9,816 bases of DNA from an uncultured Collinsella sp. (GTDB taxonomy: Bacteria; Actinomycetota; Coriobacteriia; Coriobacteriales; Coriobacteriaceae): NCBI GenBank assembly GCA_902464485.1, contig CABQJJ010000063.1, positions 1 through 9,816 of the forward strand, written 5' to 3'. The notes under the pieces are model-generated. The model saw nothing but the letters and a program-made list of their open reading frames with translations. It searched no databases and had not been told where the DNA came from. The stretch's first letter is position 1. Every line of letters begins with the position of its first letter. Both the position numbers and the translations under genes were made by a program. Positions 1 to 8,191 of this stretch are shown in pieces.

Positions 1-652
1 CCAGCTCGCGCATGAGCGCCACGCGACGCTCGACCACGGACTTCTCGAGCTTCATATTGGGAATGCCGTACATGAGCAGGCCGCCTGGACGGTCGTCGCG
101 CTCAAACACCGTCACGCGGGCGCCGCGACGCGCGAGCTCCCACGCAGCCACCAGGCCAGCAGGACCGGAGCCGACCACGGCAACCATGGGCGCGCCCTCC
201 CCCGCCGGCTCAAAGCGACGCGGACCGCCATTTGCCCACTCATGGTCGCTGATCGCGCGCTCGTTGTCATGGATCGTCGTGGGCTGACCATCGACCGAAC
301 CCAGGTTGCACGCGGCCTCACACAGTGCCGGGCAAACGCGGCTCGTGAACTCGGGCATGGGCGAGGTGAGCGACAGGCGCTCGGCCGCCTCCTCCCAGCG
401 GCCGCGGTACACCAGCTCATTCCACTCGGGAATCAGGTTGTGCAGCGGGCAGCCGCTCGGGCGTGCCTTGCCAAAGCTCGCGCCCATCTGGCAAAACGCC
501 ACGCCGCACATCATGCAGCGGCTCGCCTGGGCGCGGCGTACGTCGTCATCGAGTTCCACGTACAGCGGATCAAAATCATGGCTGCGCTCCTCCACGGGGC
601 GAAGCTCGTGGGTCACGCGATCGATATCAAGAAAAGCGCCGGGCTTACCCAT
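1..652 (-). CDS. gltD: Glutamate synthase small (beta) subunit, N-terminal 217 residues, cut by the left edge
   Basis: This is the NAD(P)H-oxidising subunit of glutamate synthase, which passes electrons through FAD and iron-sulfur clusters to the large subunit in the cytoplasm. Visible features in order are an N-terminal cysteine-rich Fe-S region (C46, C49, C54 and C68, then C107, C111 and C115 in a CPALCEAAC motif) and the start of an FAD-binding Rossmann fold with GSGPAG near residue 160, followed by an acidic-end FERD and RPGG. The family is usually about 490 residues, so more than half lies outside the window. The ATG at 652-650 was chosen because an AAGGAGG ribosome site lies just upstream, inside the last codons of gltB, and only 5 bases separate the two genes. 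That spacing implies co-transcription and probably translational coupling. Family assignment is firm; whether NADH or NADPH is used cannot be seen. Confidence 0.97.
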   Translation of the reverse strand, partial: MGKPGAFLDIDRVTHELRPVEERSHDFDPLYVELDDDVRRAQASRCMMCGVAFCQMGASFGKARPSGCPLHNLIPEWNELVYRGRWEEAAERLSLTSPMPEFTSRVCPALCEAACNLGSVDGQPTTIHDNERAISDHEWANGGPRRFEPAGEGAPMVAVVGSGPAGLVAAWELARRGARVTVFERDDRPGGLLMYGIPNMKLEKSVVERRVALMREL

Positions 653-657
653 GGCAC

Positions 658-3600
658 TTACGCCTCCTTCTTGGTCGAAGCAACAGAGCTGGCAGCCACG
701 GACGCAGCGCCCGCAGCACCACCCGCGACATCAAAGCGAGCAACATCCGCGGCGCTCGCGCGACCGGTCACGATGTCAAACGCCAGCTCCTCAGCCTGCG
801 CATGCGTCTTGCCCACGGCCTCGGCCGCGGCGACAATCGCCAGCACGCGCTCGTACTCGGTCGGAATGACCTTCACAAAGTGCTTACTCATCGAGTCGAA
901 GCTGTAGAGCAGTTTAATGCCGCGCGGGCTCTGCGTCGCGTCCACGTGCTCTTGGATGAGCGCGCGAATCTGTGCCAGCTCGCCGGCCGTCGGAGCCTTG
1001 AGCTCAACGCTCTCGTGGTTCACACGGGCATCGAGCGTGCCGTACTGGTCAAAGACATAGGCCACGCCGCCCGTCATACCAGCGGCGAAGTTCTGCCCGA
1101 CCTCGCCCAAGATGAGCGCCAGACCGCCCGTCATGTACTCGCAGCCATGGTTGCCGCAGCCCTCGACCACCACGGTGGCACCGGAGTTGCGCACGCCAAA
1201 GCGCTGACCTGCCAAACCGTTAATAAAGCCGCGACCGCTCGTGGCGCCAAAGAACGCCACGTTGCCCACAATGATGTTCTCGTCGAACTTGTAGGTCGCA
1301 TGCGGGTTGGGGCGTACCGACACCTCGCCGCCCGAAAGACCCTTGCCAAAGTAATCGTTGGCATCGCCGCACACGTTAAGCGTAATGCCGCGCGGCAGAA
1401 AGGCGCCAAAGCTCTGACCAGCCGAACCGTCGCAGTCGATGGTGATGGAGCCGGCGGGCAGGCCCTCGGGATGCGCCTTGGTCACCGCATTGCCCAGGAT
1501 GGTGCCCACGCAACGGTTGACGTTGGCGATATCGGCATGGAAACGAATCGGGCGCAGGTGCGCACGGGCATTGGCCGTATAGGGCACAAACAACGTGGAG
1601 TCGAGCGTCTTGTCGAGCTCGCTGTCCGCGGCCATCTGCGGCAGGAAGTGACGGCCGTCGGCACCCGGAATATGGGCACCGAACTCGCAGGTCGCGCTCG
1701 CCAGCACGGGCGACAAATCGAGCAGGTTGGCCTTGCGGTTACCCGGCACCTCGATCTGGCACAAGCACTCGGGATGACCGACCATCTCGTCGACGGTGCA
1801 GAAGCCCAGGCTCGCCATGACCTCGCGCAGCTGCTCGGCAACAAAGAGCATAAAGTGCTCAACGTGCTCGGGTTTGCCGCGGAAGCCGCGACGCAAGCGG
1901 CAGTTTTGCGTGGCGATGCCGGCGGGGCAGGTATCCTGTTGGCAGTCGCGCTGCATGAGGCAACCCATGGAGATGAGTGGCATGGTCGCAAAGCCAAACT
2001 CCTCGGCGCCCAGCAAGCAGGCGACGGCGACGTCGGTGCCGTCCATGAGCTTGCCGTCAGCCTCGAGCACCACGCGGGAGCGCAGGCCGTTTTGCAGCAG
2101 CGTCTGTTGGGCCTCGGCAAGGCCAAGTTCCAGCGGCAGGCCCGCATGCCAAATGGAATCGCGTGCCGCGGCGCCCGAACCGCCGTTGTGGCCGCTAATC
2201 AAGATCTTGTCGGCGGCACCCTTGGCCACACCCGTGGCGATGGTGCCGACGCCGGCCTCGCTGACCAGCTTGACCGACACGCGCGCGCCGGGGTTGGCGT
2301 TCTTAAGGTCGAAGATCAGCTCTGCCAGGTCCTCGATGGAGTAAATATCGTGATGCGGCGGAGGCGAAATCAGGCCGATGCCGGGCGTGGACTGACGGAC
2401 CTCGGCAATCCAGGGGTAGACCTTCTTGCCGGGCAGGTGGCCACCCTCGCCGGGCTTGGCGCCCTGGGCCATCTTGATCTGAATCTCGAAGGCGCTGCAC
2501 AGGTAGCGGCTCGTCACGCCAAAGCGCGCGCTTGCTACCTGCTTGATGGCGGAGTTCTTGGAGTCACCGTTAGCCAGCGGGGTCTCGCGACGCGGGTCCT
2601 CGCCGCCCTCGCCCGAGTTGGAACGGCCGTGCAGGCGGTTCATGGCGATGGCCATGCACTCGTGCGCTTCCTTGCTGATGGAGCCGTACGACATGGCGCC
2701 GGTGTTAAAGCGGCGGACGATGTTGAGCGCAGGCTCGACCTCGTCGAGCGGCACCGGAGTGCGACCGCTGTCGTCAAAGTCCAGCAGGTCGCGCAGTCGC
2801 ACGGCGCGGCCGGTGCGGTGCAGGCGGGCGCTGTACTCCTTAAAGGTGTCGTAGCTGTCCTCGCGGCAGGCGGTCTGCAGCAGGTAGACGGTCTGCGGGT
2901 CGATAAGGTGATCCTCGCCTCCGAGCGGGCGCCACTTGGTCAGACCCAGCGTGGGCAGCTGATCGGGAGCCGGGCTCTCAAGGATAGCGAGCGCGGCGTC
3001 GTAGCGCTCGTTTTGCTCGCGCTCGACGTCCTCGACACCCATACCGCCCACACGGCTCACCGTGCCGGCAAAGTACGCGTTGACGAACTCCGGCGTAAAG
3101 CCCACGGCCTCGAAGATCTGCGCCGAATGGTAGCTCTGCACCGTGGAGATGCCCATCTTGGACATGATGGAAACGATGCCGGCAGTCGCGGCCTTGTTGT
3201 AGTTGTCGATACCCTGCTCGGCCGTCACGTCCAGGTCGCCGCGTGCCGCCAGATCACGGATGCACGCGTGCGCGTTGTACGGATAGATGCCGCTCGCGGA
3301 GTAGCCCACCAGCGCCGCGAAGTCGTGCGGGGACACGGCGTCACCGCACTCCACCACGATGTCGGCAAAGGTGCGCACACCGGCGCGGATCAGGTGGTTG
3401 TGCACGCAGCCCACAGCGAGCAGCGACGGCACGGGCACCTCGCCCGCAGCGGCACGGTCGCTCAGCACCACGATGTTCACGCCATCGCGAACCGCGGCCT
3501 CAACGTCCTCGGCAAGCTGTTTGAGTGCGGCCTGCAGCGCGCCCTCACCCGCGTCGCGACGGTACACGGCACGGAAGCGGCGGGTCTTAAAGCCTACGCG

Positions 3601-5355
3601 GTCGATGGCGCAGATGCGGTCGAACTCTTCCTCGTTGAGCAACGGGCGCTCCAGACGCACCAGCTGGCAAGCGGCGCGGGAGTCCTCGAGCAGGTTGCCG
3701 TGATTGCCCAGATAGAGCGTGGTCGAAGTGACCATATGCTCGCGCAGGGCGTCGATCGGCGGGTTCGTGACCTGGGCAAACAGCTGATAGAAATAGTCGT
3801 AGAACGAGCGCGTCTTCTTGGACAGGCAGGCCAGCGGCGCATCGATGCCCATCGAGGCGAGCGGCGCCTTGCCCTGCTGGGCCATGGGGCGCACGACCTC
3901 GTCGACGTCGTCCCAGTGATAGCCGAGCTTTGCCATGCGCACGGCGGCGGGCACCTCGGCGTCCTCGGCCGGCGTTGCAGCAGCGGGCTTGTCGAGCGCG
4001 TCGACGGTCAGCGTCTCTTCGGCGATCCAGTCGCGGTAGGGCTTTTCCTTGGCATAGCGGGCACGCAGTTCGTCGTTGTAGATCACACGGCCGCGGGCAA
4101 AATCGACCTCGAGCATCTGGCCCGGTCCCAGACAGCCGCTTGTCAGGATGTTCTCGGGGCTTACCTCGATGGTGCCCACCTCGCTTGCCAGCATAAAGCG
4201 ACCGTCGCGCGTCACATAGTAGCGGGCGGGACGCAGGCCGTTGCGGTCGAGGGCAGCGCCCAGCGTGCGACCGTCGGTAAAGGCGATGGCGGCCGGACCG
4301 TCCCACGGCTCCATGAGCATGGACTGGTAAGCGTCGTAGGCGCGGCGCTCCTCACTCAGGCTGTCGTTGTGATCCCACGGCTCGGGCAGCAGCATGGACG
4401 CGGCACGCGTGAGCGGGCGACCGTTCATGACCAAAAACTCAAGCACGTTGTCCAGAATCGCGGAGTCGGAGCCCTCGCGGTTGATGATGGGCATCACGCG
4501 CTCAAGATCGTGCTGCAGCACGGGACTGTACAGGTTGGGTTCGCGGGCGCGGATCCAGTTGACGTTGCCCTTGAGGGTGTTGATCTCGCCGTTGTGGATG
4601 ATAAAACGGTTGGGGTGTGCACGCTCCCAGCTGGGCGTGGTGTTGGTGGAGTAGCGCGAGTGGACGAGCGCCACGGCTGTCTTGACGGCGGCGTCGTTGA
4701 GATCGATGAAGAAGCGGCGCATCTGCGTGGCGACCAGCATGCCCTTGTACACGATGGTGCGCGAGCTCATGGAGCACACGTAGAAGATCTTGTCGCGCAG
4801 GGCAAACTCGGCGTCGGCCTTCTTCTCGATGGTGCGGCGGCACACGTACAGGCGACGCTCGAAGGCGTCACCCGCCGGCGTATCGTCGGGGCGACCCAGG
4901 AAGGCCTGCAGGATGGTGGGCATGCAGGCGCGCGCCGTCTCGCCCAGGTCGTGCGGGTCGACCGGAACCTCGCGCCAAAAGAGCAGCGGCACGCCGGCCT
5001 CGGCACAGCCCTCCTCAAACACGCGGCGGGCATCCTCTACACCCTTGTCGTCCTGCGGGAAGAACAGCATGGCCACGCCATAGTCGCCCTCTGCCGGCAG
5101 AATCTGGCCGCACTTTTGAGCCTCTTTACGGAAAAAGTGATGCGGAACCTGGAACAGGATGCCAGCGCCGTCGCCGGTGTTCTTCTCGAGTCCCGTGCCG
5201 CCGCGGTGCTCCAAGTTGACCAGAATGGACAGCGCATCGTCCAGAATCTGGTGATGGCGCTCACCGTTGATATCGGCAAGCGCGCCGATGCCACATGCAT
5301 CGTGGTCGAATTCGGGGCGATAAAGGCCCTGCTGCTGAGCGGAATCTGCCTGCAT
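658..5355 (-). CDS. gltB: Glutamate synthase large (alpha) subunit
   Basis: This 1565-residue protein takes the amide nitrogen of glutamine and transfers it to 2-oxoglutarate, giving two glutamates; with glutamine synthetase it forms the GS-GOGAT ammonia assimilation route. Residues 1-20 look like a removable propeptide ahead of Cys21 (DHDACGIG), the expected Ntn-type amidotransferase nucleophile. The FMN domain begins near residue 880 (NTGAMSYGS), carries APGEGGHLPG-like and SPPPHHDIYS motifs, and ends with the [3Fe-4S] ligands C1132, C1138 and C1143 in the family spacing CX5CX4C. The C-terminal GXGXG beta-helix domain starts near residue 1308. The extreme C-terminus is an Ala/Ser-rich tail of about 25 residues, slightly longer than usual. 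A GGAGG site 6 bases before the ATG supports the start. TTA, CTA and TCA codons are absent throughout, which leaves a spurious open frame on the opposite strand. Confidence 0.98.
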   Translation of the reverse strand: MQADSAQQQGLYRPEFDHDACGIGALADINGERHHQILDDALSILVNLEHRGGTGLEKNTGDGAGILFQVPHHFFRKEAQKCGQILPAEGDYGVAMLFFPQDDKGVEDARRVFEEGCAEAGVPLLFWREVPVDPHDLGETARACMPTILQAFLGRPDDTPAGDAFERRLYVCRRTIEKKADAEFALRDKIFYVCSMSSRTIVYKGMLVATQMRRFFIDLNDAAVKTAVALVHSRYSTNTTPSWERAHPNRFIIHNGEINTLKGNVNWIRAREPNLYSPVLQHDLERVMPIINREGSDSAILDNVLEFLVMNGRPLTRAASMLLPEPWDHNDSLSEERRAYDAYQSMLMEPWDGPAAIAFTDGRTLGAALDRNGLRPARYYVTRDGRFMLASEVGTIEVSPENILTSGCLGPGQMLEVDFARGRVIYNDELRARYAKEKPYRDWIAEETLTVDALDKPAAATPAEDAEVPAAVRMAKLGYHWDDVDEVVRPMAQQGKAPLASMGIDAPLACLSKKTRSFYDYFYQLFAQVTNPPIDALREHMVTSTTLYLGNHGNLLEDSRAACQLVRLERPLLNEEEFDRICAIDRVGFKTRRFRAVYRRDAGEGALQAALKQLAEDVEAAVRDGVNIVVLSDRAAAGEVPVPSLLAVGCVHNHLIRAGVRTFADIVVECGDAVSPHDFAALVGYSASGIYPYNAHACIRDLAARGDLDVTAEQGIDNYNKAATAGIVSIMSKMGISTVQSYHSAQIFEAVGFTPEFVNAYFAGTVSRVGGMGVEDVEREQNERYDAALAILESPAPDQLPTLGLTKWRPLGGEDHLIDPQTVYLLQTACREDSYDTFKEYSARLHRTGRAVRLRDLLDFDDSGRTPVPLDEVEPALNIVRRFNTGAMSYGSISKEAHECMAIAMNRLHGRSNSGEGGEDPRRETPLANGDSKNSAIKQVASARFGVTSRYLCSAFEIQIKMAQGAKPGEGGHLPGKKVYPWIAEVRQSTPGIGLISPPPHHDIYSIEDLAELIFDLKNANPGARVSVKLVSEAGVGTIATGVAKGAADKILISGHNGGSGAAARDSIWHAGLPLELGLAEAQQTLLQNGLRSRVVLEADGKLMDGTDVAVACLLGAEEFGFATMPLISMGCLMQRDCQQDTCPAGIATQNCRLRRGFRGKPEHVEHFMLFVAEQLREVMASLGFCTVDEMVGHPECLCQIEVPGNRKANLLDLSPVLASATCEFGAHIPGADGRHFLPQMAADSELDKTLDSTLFVPYTANARAHLRPIRFHADIANVNRCVGTILGNAVTKAHPEGLPAGSITIDCDGSAGQSFGAFLPRGITLNVCGDANDYFGKGLSGGEVSVRPNPHATYKFDENIIVGNVAFFGATSGRGFINGLAGQRFGVRNSGATVVVEGCGNHGCEYMTGGLALILGEVGQNFAAGMTGGVAYVFDQYGTLDARVNHESVELKAPTAGELAQIRALIQEHVDATQSPRGIKLLYSFDSMSKHFVKVIPTEYERVLAIVAAAEAVGKTHAQAEELAFDIVTGRASAADVARFDVAGGAAGAASVAASSVASTKKEA

Positions 5356-5360
5356 CGCGA

Positions 5361-5369
5361 TCCTCCCCT
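5361..5369 (-). promoter_or_regulatory. gltB ribosome binding site
   Basis: On the minus strand the sequence AGGGGAGGA ends 5 bases before the gltB ATG, with GGAGG as its core at a spacing of 6. It fixes the start used here and places Cys21 at the usual distance from the initiator methionine. Confidence 0.85.
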
Positions 5370-5423
5370 AGATATTAGACAGTCAGTTGAATAGGCATAC
5401 TAGGAGCATCGCCGGCCCGTTGT

Positions 5424-5455
5424 GTTTCCCACCCGTTTCGAAACAATCGCGTAAC
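5424..5455 (-). promoter_or_regulatory. Symmetric candidate operator upstream of gltB
   Basis: Read on the minus strand this is GTTAC-N6-GTTTC directly joined to GAAAC-N6-GAAAC. The centre is the perfect 10-base palindrome GTTTCGAAAC. Each side repeats its half-site 11 bases further out, about one helical turn, and only one base in the outer pair breaks the symmetry. It lies about 70-100 bases before the gltB start. The pentamers and N6 spacing resemble the a/b half-sites described for actinobacterial GlnR (GTNAC-N6-GAAAC), although the order is different. A nitrogen regulator is therefore a guess. A weak -10 candidate (TAGTAT, minus strand, 5397-5402) would put this site over the -35 region. 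Confidence 0.45.
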
Positions 5456-5483
5456 GCACACCGGCCATCAACGTCTTGCTATC

Positions 5484-5548
5484 AAACGTGTACGTCAGCC
5501 TCCAAACATGTCGAAATTTGACATCTTTGGAGGCTGACGTACACGTTT
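5484..5548. repeat. Long palindromic element with 23-bp perfect arms
   Basis: Arms at 5484-5506 and 5526-5548 are exact reverse complements over 23 bases, containing GTACGTCAGCCTCC and its complement. After one C/C mismatch (5507/5525) five further pairs form (ATGTC with GACAT), leaving a 7-base loop. No T-tract follows on either strand, and the element lies upstream of both flanking genes, so it does not look like an ordinary terminator. It could be a REP-like or miniature mobile element; no target-site duplication was recognised. Confidence 0.75.
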
Positions 5549-5703
5549 TAGTGCAGGGACAGCCGGCACATATGCATCCAACCCCTTTGAATTATTCTGG
5601 AAACGAGGGCCACGCAGACTTTTGCATGATGCGACTCGACACCGCAGACCTCAAGGGCGGCAACAAGGCGCCCAAGTTCGGCTTGTAAGCTCACCGCTTC
5701 AAA
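5549..5703. other. Intergenic stretch with no assignable gene
   Basis: This part of the gltB-gpmA divergent region holds short open frames on both strands (plus to 5688; minus from 5898) but neither has a convincing start with a ribosome site or a recognisable family. The plus frame begins inside the palindrome at 5484-5548, and the minus frame begins inside the repeat array. The minus reading between about 5555 and 5690 has a protein-like composition and could be a decayed gene fragment, but I cannot name it. Confidence 0.35.
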
Positions 5704-5922
5704 CATCTCAATCTGTAACAGGAGGAACCGATTTTGGCGCCTAGATGTTACAGATTGAGATTTTCTGCGGGACGGTTTTGGTTTGTCTCGATCTGTAACA
5801 CGAAGGGCCGGTTTTGGCGGCAAACTGTTACAGATCGAGACATTCCATAGGACCATTTCTTCCTGTCTCGATCTGTAACAGCTAGGCCCAATTTCCATCC
5901 CTAGTTGTTACAGATCGAGACA
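5704..5922 (+). repeat. Inverted-repeat array A: six alternating 15-mers (three hairpin units) at 40-base pitch
   Basis: The 15-mer TCTCRATCTGTAACA occurs at 5706, 5786 and 5866. Its reverse complement TGTTACAGATYGAGA occurs at 5746, 5826 and 5906. Every gap between consecutive copies is exactly 25 bases, so each arm-gap-arm unit is 55 bases and units repeat every 80. Units 2 and 3 extend the stem by TG/CA to 17 bp. The position that varies is A paired with T in unit 1 and G paired with C in units 2 and 3, so the change is compensated. The central 25 bases share a motif like CCG-N-TTTTGG in the same orientation in units 1 and 2, degenerate in unit 3. No long T-tract follows any unit. Confidence 0.9.
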
Positions 5923-5978
5923 TTTCGGCAGCTCCCCTTCACCATCCTATTCAATTACAACAATTTTGTTAGTCTTGG

Positions 5979-6007
5979 TTAACTTTTAAGCCTAAAACGG
6001 GTATCCT
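5979..6007 (+). promoter_or_regulatory. Probable gpmA promoter
   Basis: TTAACT (5979-5984) and TATCCT (6002-6007) are separated by 17 bases in a locally AT-rich stretch before gpmA. Each hexamer matches 4 of 6 sigma-70-type consensus bases. Transcription would begin near 6014, giving a leader of about 46 bases. Assigned from sequence only. Confidence 0.45.
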
Positions 6008-6059
6008 TTGCGGCGTCAAGCAAACGGCACGCACACCGTGCCAGATCAAGGAGGCCCCT

Positions 6060-6833
6060 ATGGCGCACCAAGCAGACCAGCAGACGATGCAACTCGTCCT
6101 TATCCGTCACGGAGAGTCCGAGTGGAACAAGCTCAACCTGTTCACCGGCTGGACCGACGTAGAACTCACCGACACGGGCCGCGAAGAAGCCGCTGCAGGC
6201 GGCCGCGCCCTCAAAGAAGCCGGTTTCGACTTTGACGTCTGCTACACTTCGCGACTCAAGCGCGCGATCCACACCCTCAACATCGTGCTCGGCCAAATGG
6301 ATCGCGAGTGGCTGCCCGTCATCAAATCCTGGAAGCTCAACGAGCGCCACTACGGCGCGTTGCAGGGTCTCAACAAGGCCGATGCCGCGGCGGAGCACGG
6401 CGACGAACAGGTGCTCATCTGGCGTCGCTCCTTCGATGTCTGCCCGCCGGCACTCGAGCCGGACGACGCGCGCGATCCCCACACCCAGGAGCAATACCGT
6501 GATGTCGCGCCCGATCAGCTGCCCTATACCGAGTGCCTCAAGGACACGATCGCCCGCGCCTGGCCTTATTTCGAAGACGAGATTCGCCCCCAGATGCTCG
6601 CCGGCAAGCGCGTACTCATCGCCGCACACGGCAACTCCCTGCGCTCACTCGTCATGAAGCTCGAGCACCTCACGCCCGAGGAGATCCTCAAGGTCAACAT
6701 CCCCACCGGCGTGCCGCTCGTCTACACCTTCGATACCGATTTCAATGTCCTCGACAAGCGCTACATCGGCGATCCGGCGACCATCGCCGCCAAGATCGAC
6801 GCCGTGGCCAATCAGGGCAAAGCGCACAAGTAG
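6060..6833 (+). CDS. gpmA: 2,3-bisphosphoglycerate-dependent phosphoglycerate mutase
   Basis: This cytoplasmic glycolytic enzyme interconverts 3- and 2-phosphoglycerate through a phosphohistidine intermediate. The 257-residue protein has the histidine phosphatase signature LIRHGESEWN with catalytic His17, Arg68 in the LKRAIHT segment, Glu95 in LNERHYG, and the second active-site His190 in AAHGNSLR. It keeps the long insertion typical of true mutases (around residues 95-160), which sets it apart from short histidine phosphatases. E. coli GpmA has 250 residues; this one has about six extra at the N-terminus. The ATG at 6060 is preceded by AAGGAGG at 6048-6054, 5 bases away, which is better than the in-frame Met10. 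mntH follows after 75 bases without an evident terminator, so the two may share a transcript. This enzyme class is metal-independent, so the metal transporter next door need not be functionally linked. Confidence 0.97.
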   Translation: MAHQADQQTMQLVLIRHGESEWNKLNLFTGWTDVELTDTGREEAAAGGRALKEAGFDFDVCYTSRLKRAIHTLNIVLGQMDREWLPVIKSWKLNERHYGALQGLNKADAAAEHGDEQVLIWRRSFDVCPPALEPDDARDPHTQEQYRDVAPDQLPYTECLKDTIARAWPYFEDEIRPQMLAGKRVLIAAHGNSLRSLVMKLEHLTPEEILKVNIPTGVPLVYTFDTDFNVLDKRYIGDPATIAAKIDAVANQGKAHK

Positions 6834-6897
6834 CCCCGACCCAAATCCGACGCGTGGCGCCGCACGACCTAGATGCGACGTCACGCCGCCCATACGC

Positions 6898-6902
6898 AGG
6901 AG
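6898..6902 (+). promoter_or_regulatory. Ribosome binding site that decides the mntH start
   Basis: AGGAG lies 6 bases before the ATG at 6909. The upstream in-frame ATG at 6873 has no comparable site, and its 12 extra residues (charged, Arg/His-rich) are not typical of the family, so 6909 is preferred. Confidence 0.75.
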
Positions 6903-6908
6903 CGCACC

Positions 6909-8165
6909 ATGCTCAACCATCTCAAACAACACTTTGGCTCCCGACGCACCGGTGGTCACGGAGGCCTAGACATTGCGCGGCATATCGGCCCCGGGCTGCT
7001 CGTGACCGTCGGCTTTATCGACCCGGGCAACTGGGCCTCCAATATGGCCGCGGGCTCGCAGTTTGGCTACGCGCTGCTGTGGATCGTCACGCTGTCCACG
7101 ATTATGCTCATCGTGCTGCAGCACAACGCGGCGCACCTGGGTATCGCCACGGGCGCCTGCCTTGCCGAGGCCACGACACGTTACCTCCCCCGCTTCGTCG
7201 GACGCACGGTGCTCGCCAGTGCCTATCTCGCGACCATCGCCACCGCCATGGCCGAGGTCCTGGGCGGCGCGATTGCCCTTCAAATGCTCTTTGGGCTGCC
7301 CGTGCGCGCGGGCTGCGTCATCGTGGCGGCAGTATCGATAGCGATGCTCATGACAAGCTCCTATAAGCGCGCCGAGCGATGGATCATCGCCTTCGTAGGC
7401 GTGGTAGGACTCTCGTTTTTGGCCGAGCTTACGCTGGTCAAGGTCGACTGGCCGCAGGCCGCCGCAAGCTGGATCACGCCCAGTATGCCCACCGGCTCGG
7501 CCGCGATCATCGTAAGTGTCCTAGGCGCGGTCGTTATGCCCCACAACCTCTTCCTGCACTCCGAGGTCATCCAATCCATGCACTTCGAAGGCCAAGGCGA
7601 GCAGGTTATCGAAGAGCGTCTGCGCTACGAGCTCTTCGATACGCTCTTTTCGATGGGCGTGGGCTGGGCAATCAACTCGGCCATGGTCATCCTTGCCGCG
7701 ACGACCTTCTTTGCGCATGACATTGTCGTGGACGACCTCGCCGTCGCAGCCGCCACGCTCTCCCCCATCTTGGGCCCGGCGAGCTCGACCATCTTTGCGG
7801 TGGCACTGCTGTTTGCGGGCCTATCGAGTAGTGTGACGGCGGGCATGGCGGCGGGCACCATCACCGCGGGCATGTTCGACGAGGAATACGACATCCACGA
7901 CCGGCATTCCTCGATCGGGGTGGCACTCTGCTTTGCCGGCGCAGTGGCGGCGTGCCTGGTCGTCCCGAATCCTTTTGAGGGTCTCATCTGGAGCCAGGCG
8001 CTGCTGTCGCTCCAGCTACCGATCACGGTCTTTGTGCTCATACGACTCACCGGCTCGCGCCGCGTCATGGGCAAATACGCCAACTCGCGCCCGCTCAACG
8101 CGTTGCTCGTAGGGATCGGTGCCATCGTGACGGCTCTCGACATCGTGCTGCTAACGGGGATGTGA
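6909..8165 (+). CDS. mntH: Nramp-family divalent metal (Mn2+/Fe2+) importer, MntH-like
   Basis: This 418-residue, strongly hydrophobic protein is a proton-coupled inner-membrane importer of Mn2+ and related divalent metals. The first membrane segment carries the metal-binding motif DPGN (D38-N41) in GFIDPGNWASN. The sixth carries A207-V-V-M210-P-H-N, the Ala and Met positions that with the TM1 Asp and Asn bind transition metal in Nramp structures, followed by LFLHSE. About eleven membrane segments can be traced, with a charged loop (GQGEQVIEERLRYE) after TM6 and a final segment ending at the C-terminus. Having Met in TM6 argues for a transition-metal rather than a Mg2+ or Al3+ Nramp. The histidine in LQHNAAHLGIATG varies from the usual hydrophobic residues there. 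It follows gpmA and converges on the rubredoxin-like gene. I saw no MntR- or Fur-type operator in the 75-base gap. Confidence 0.88.
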   Translation: MLNHLKQHFGSRRTGGHGGLDIARHIGPGLLVTVGFIDPGNWASNMAAGSQFGYALLWIVTLSTIMLIVLQHNAAHLGIATGACLAEATTRYLPRFVGRTVLASAYLATIATAMAEVLGGAIALQMLFGLPVRAGCVIVAAVSIAMLMTSSYKRAERWIIAFVGVVGLSFLAELTLVKVDWPQAAASWITPSMPTGSAAIIVSVLGAVVMPHNLFLHSEVIQSMHFEGQGEQVIEERLRYELFDTLFSMGVGWAINSAMVILAATTFFAHDIVVDDLAVAAATLSPILGPASSTIFAVALLFAGLSSSVTAGMAAGTITAGMFDEEYDIHDRHSSIGVALCFAGAVAACLVVPNPFEGLIWSQALLSLQLPITVFVLIRLTGSRRVMGKYANSRPLNALLVGIGAIVTALDIVLLTGM

Positions 8166-8191
8166 TCGGACGGGGCACCTACCCAGGCAAA

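Noticed and set aside
463..5394. A 1643-codon open frame on the plus strand, antisense to gltB
   Set aside because: Its codons align register-for-register with gltB codons, so it stays open simply because gltB uses no TTA, CTA or TCA codons, as expected at high GC. The product shows no recognisable domains, while the minus-strand protein matches glutamate synthase throughout.
5476..5688. A 70-codon plus-strand frame in the intergenic region
   Set aside because: Its first third is the left and right arms of a palindrome, it has no ribosome site, and the product is not recognisable.
5548..5898. A 116-codon minus-strand frame
   Set aside because: It starts inside the 15-mer array and has no ribosome site or recognisable family; at most it contains a decayed fragment.
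5704..5922. CRISPR array
   Set aside because: The repeats are only 15 bases, alternate in orientation, and the intervening segments share a motif; no cas genes are nearby.
6873..6908. Longer mntH start at 6873
   Set aside because: No ribosome site precedes it, while AGGAG lies 6 bases before the ATG at 6909.
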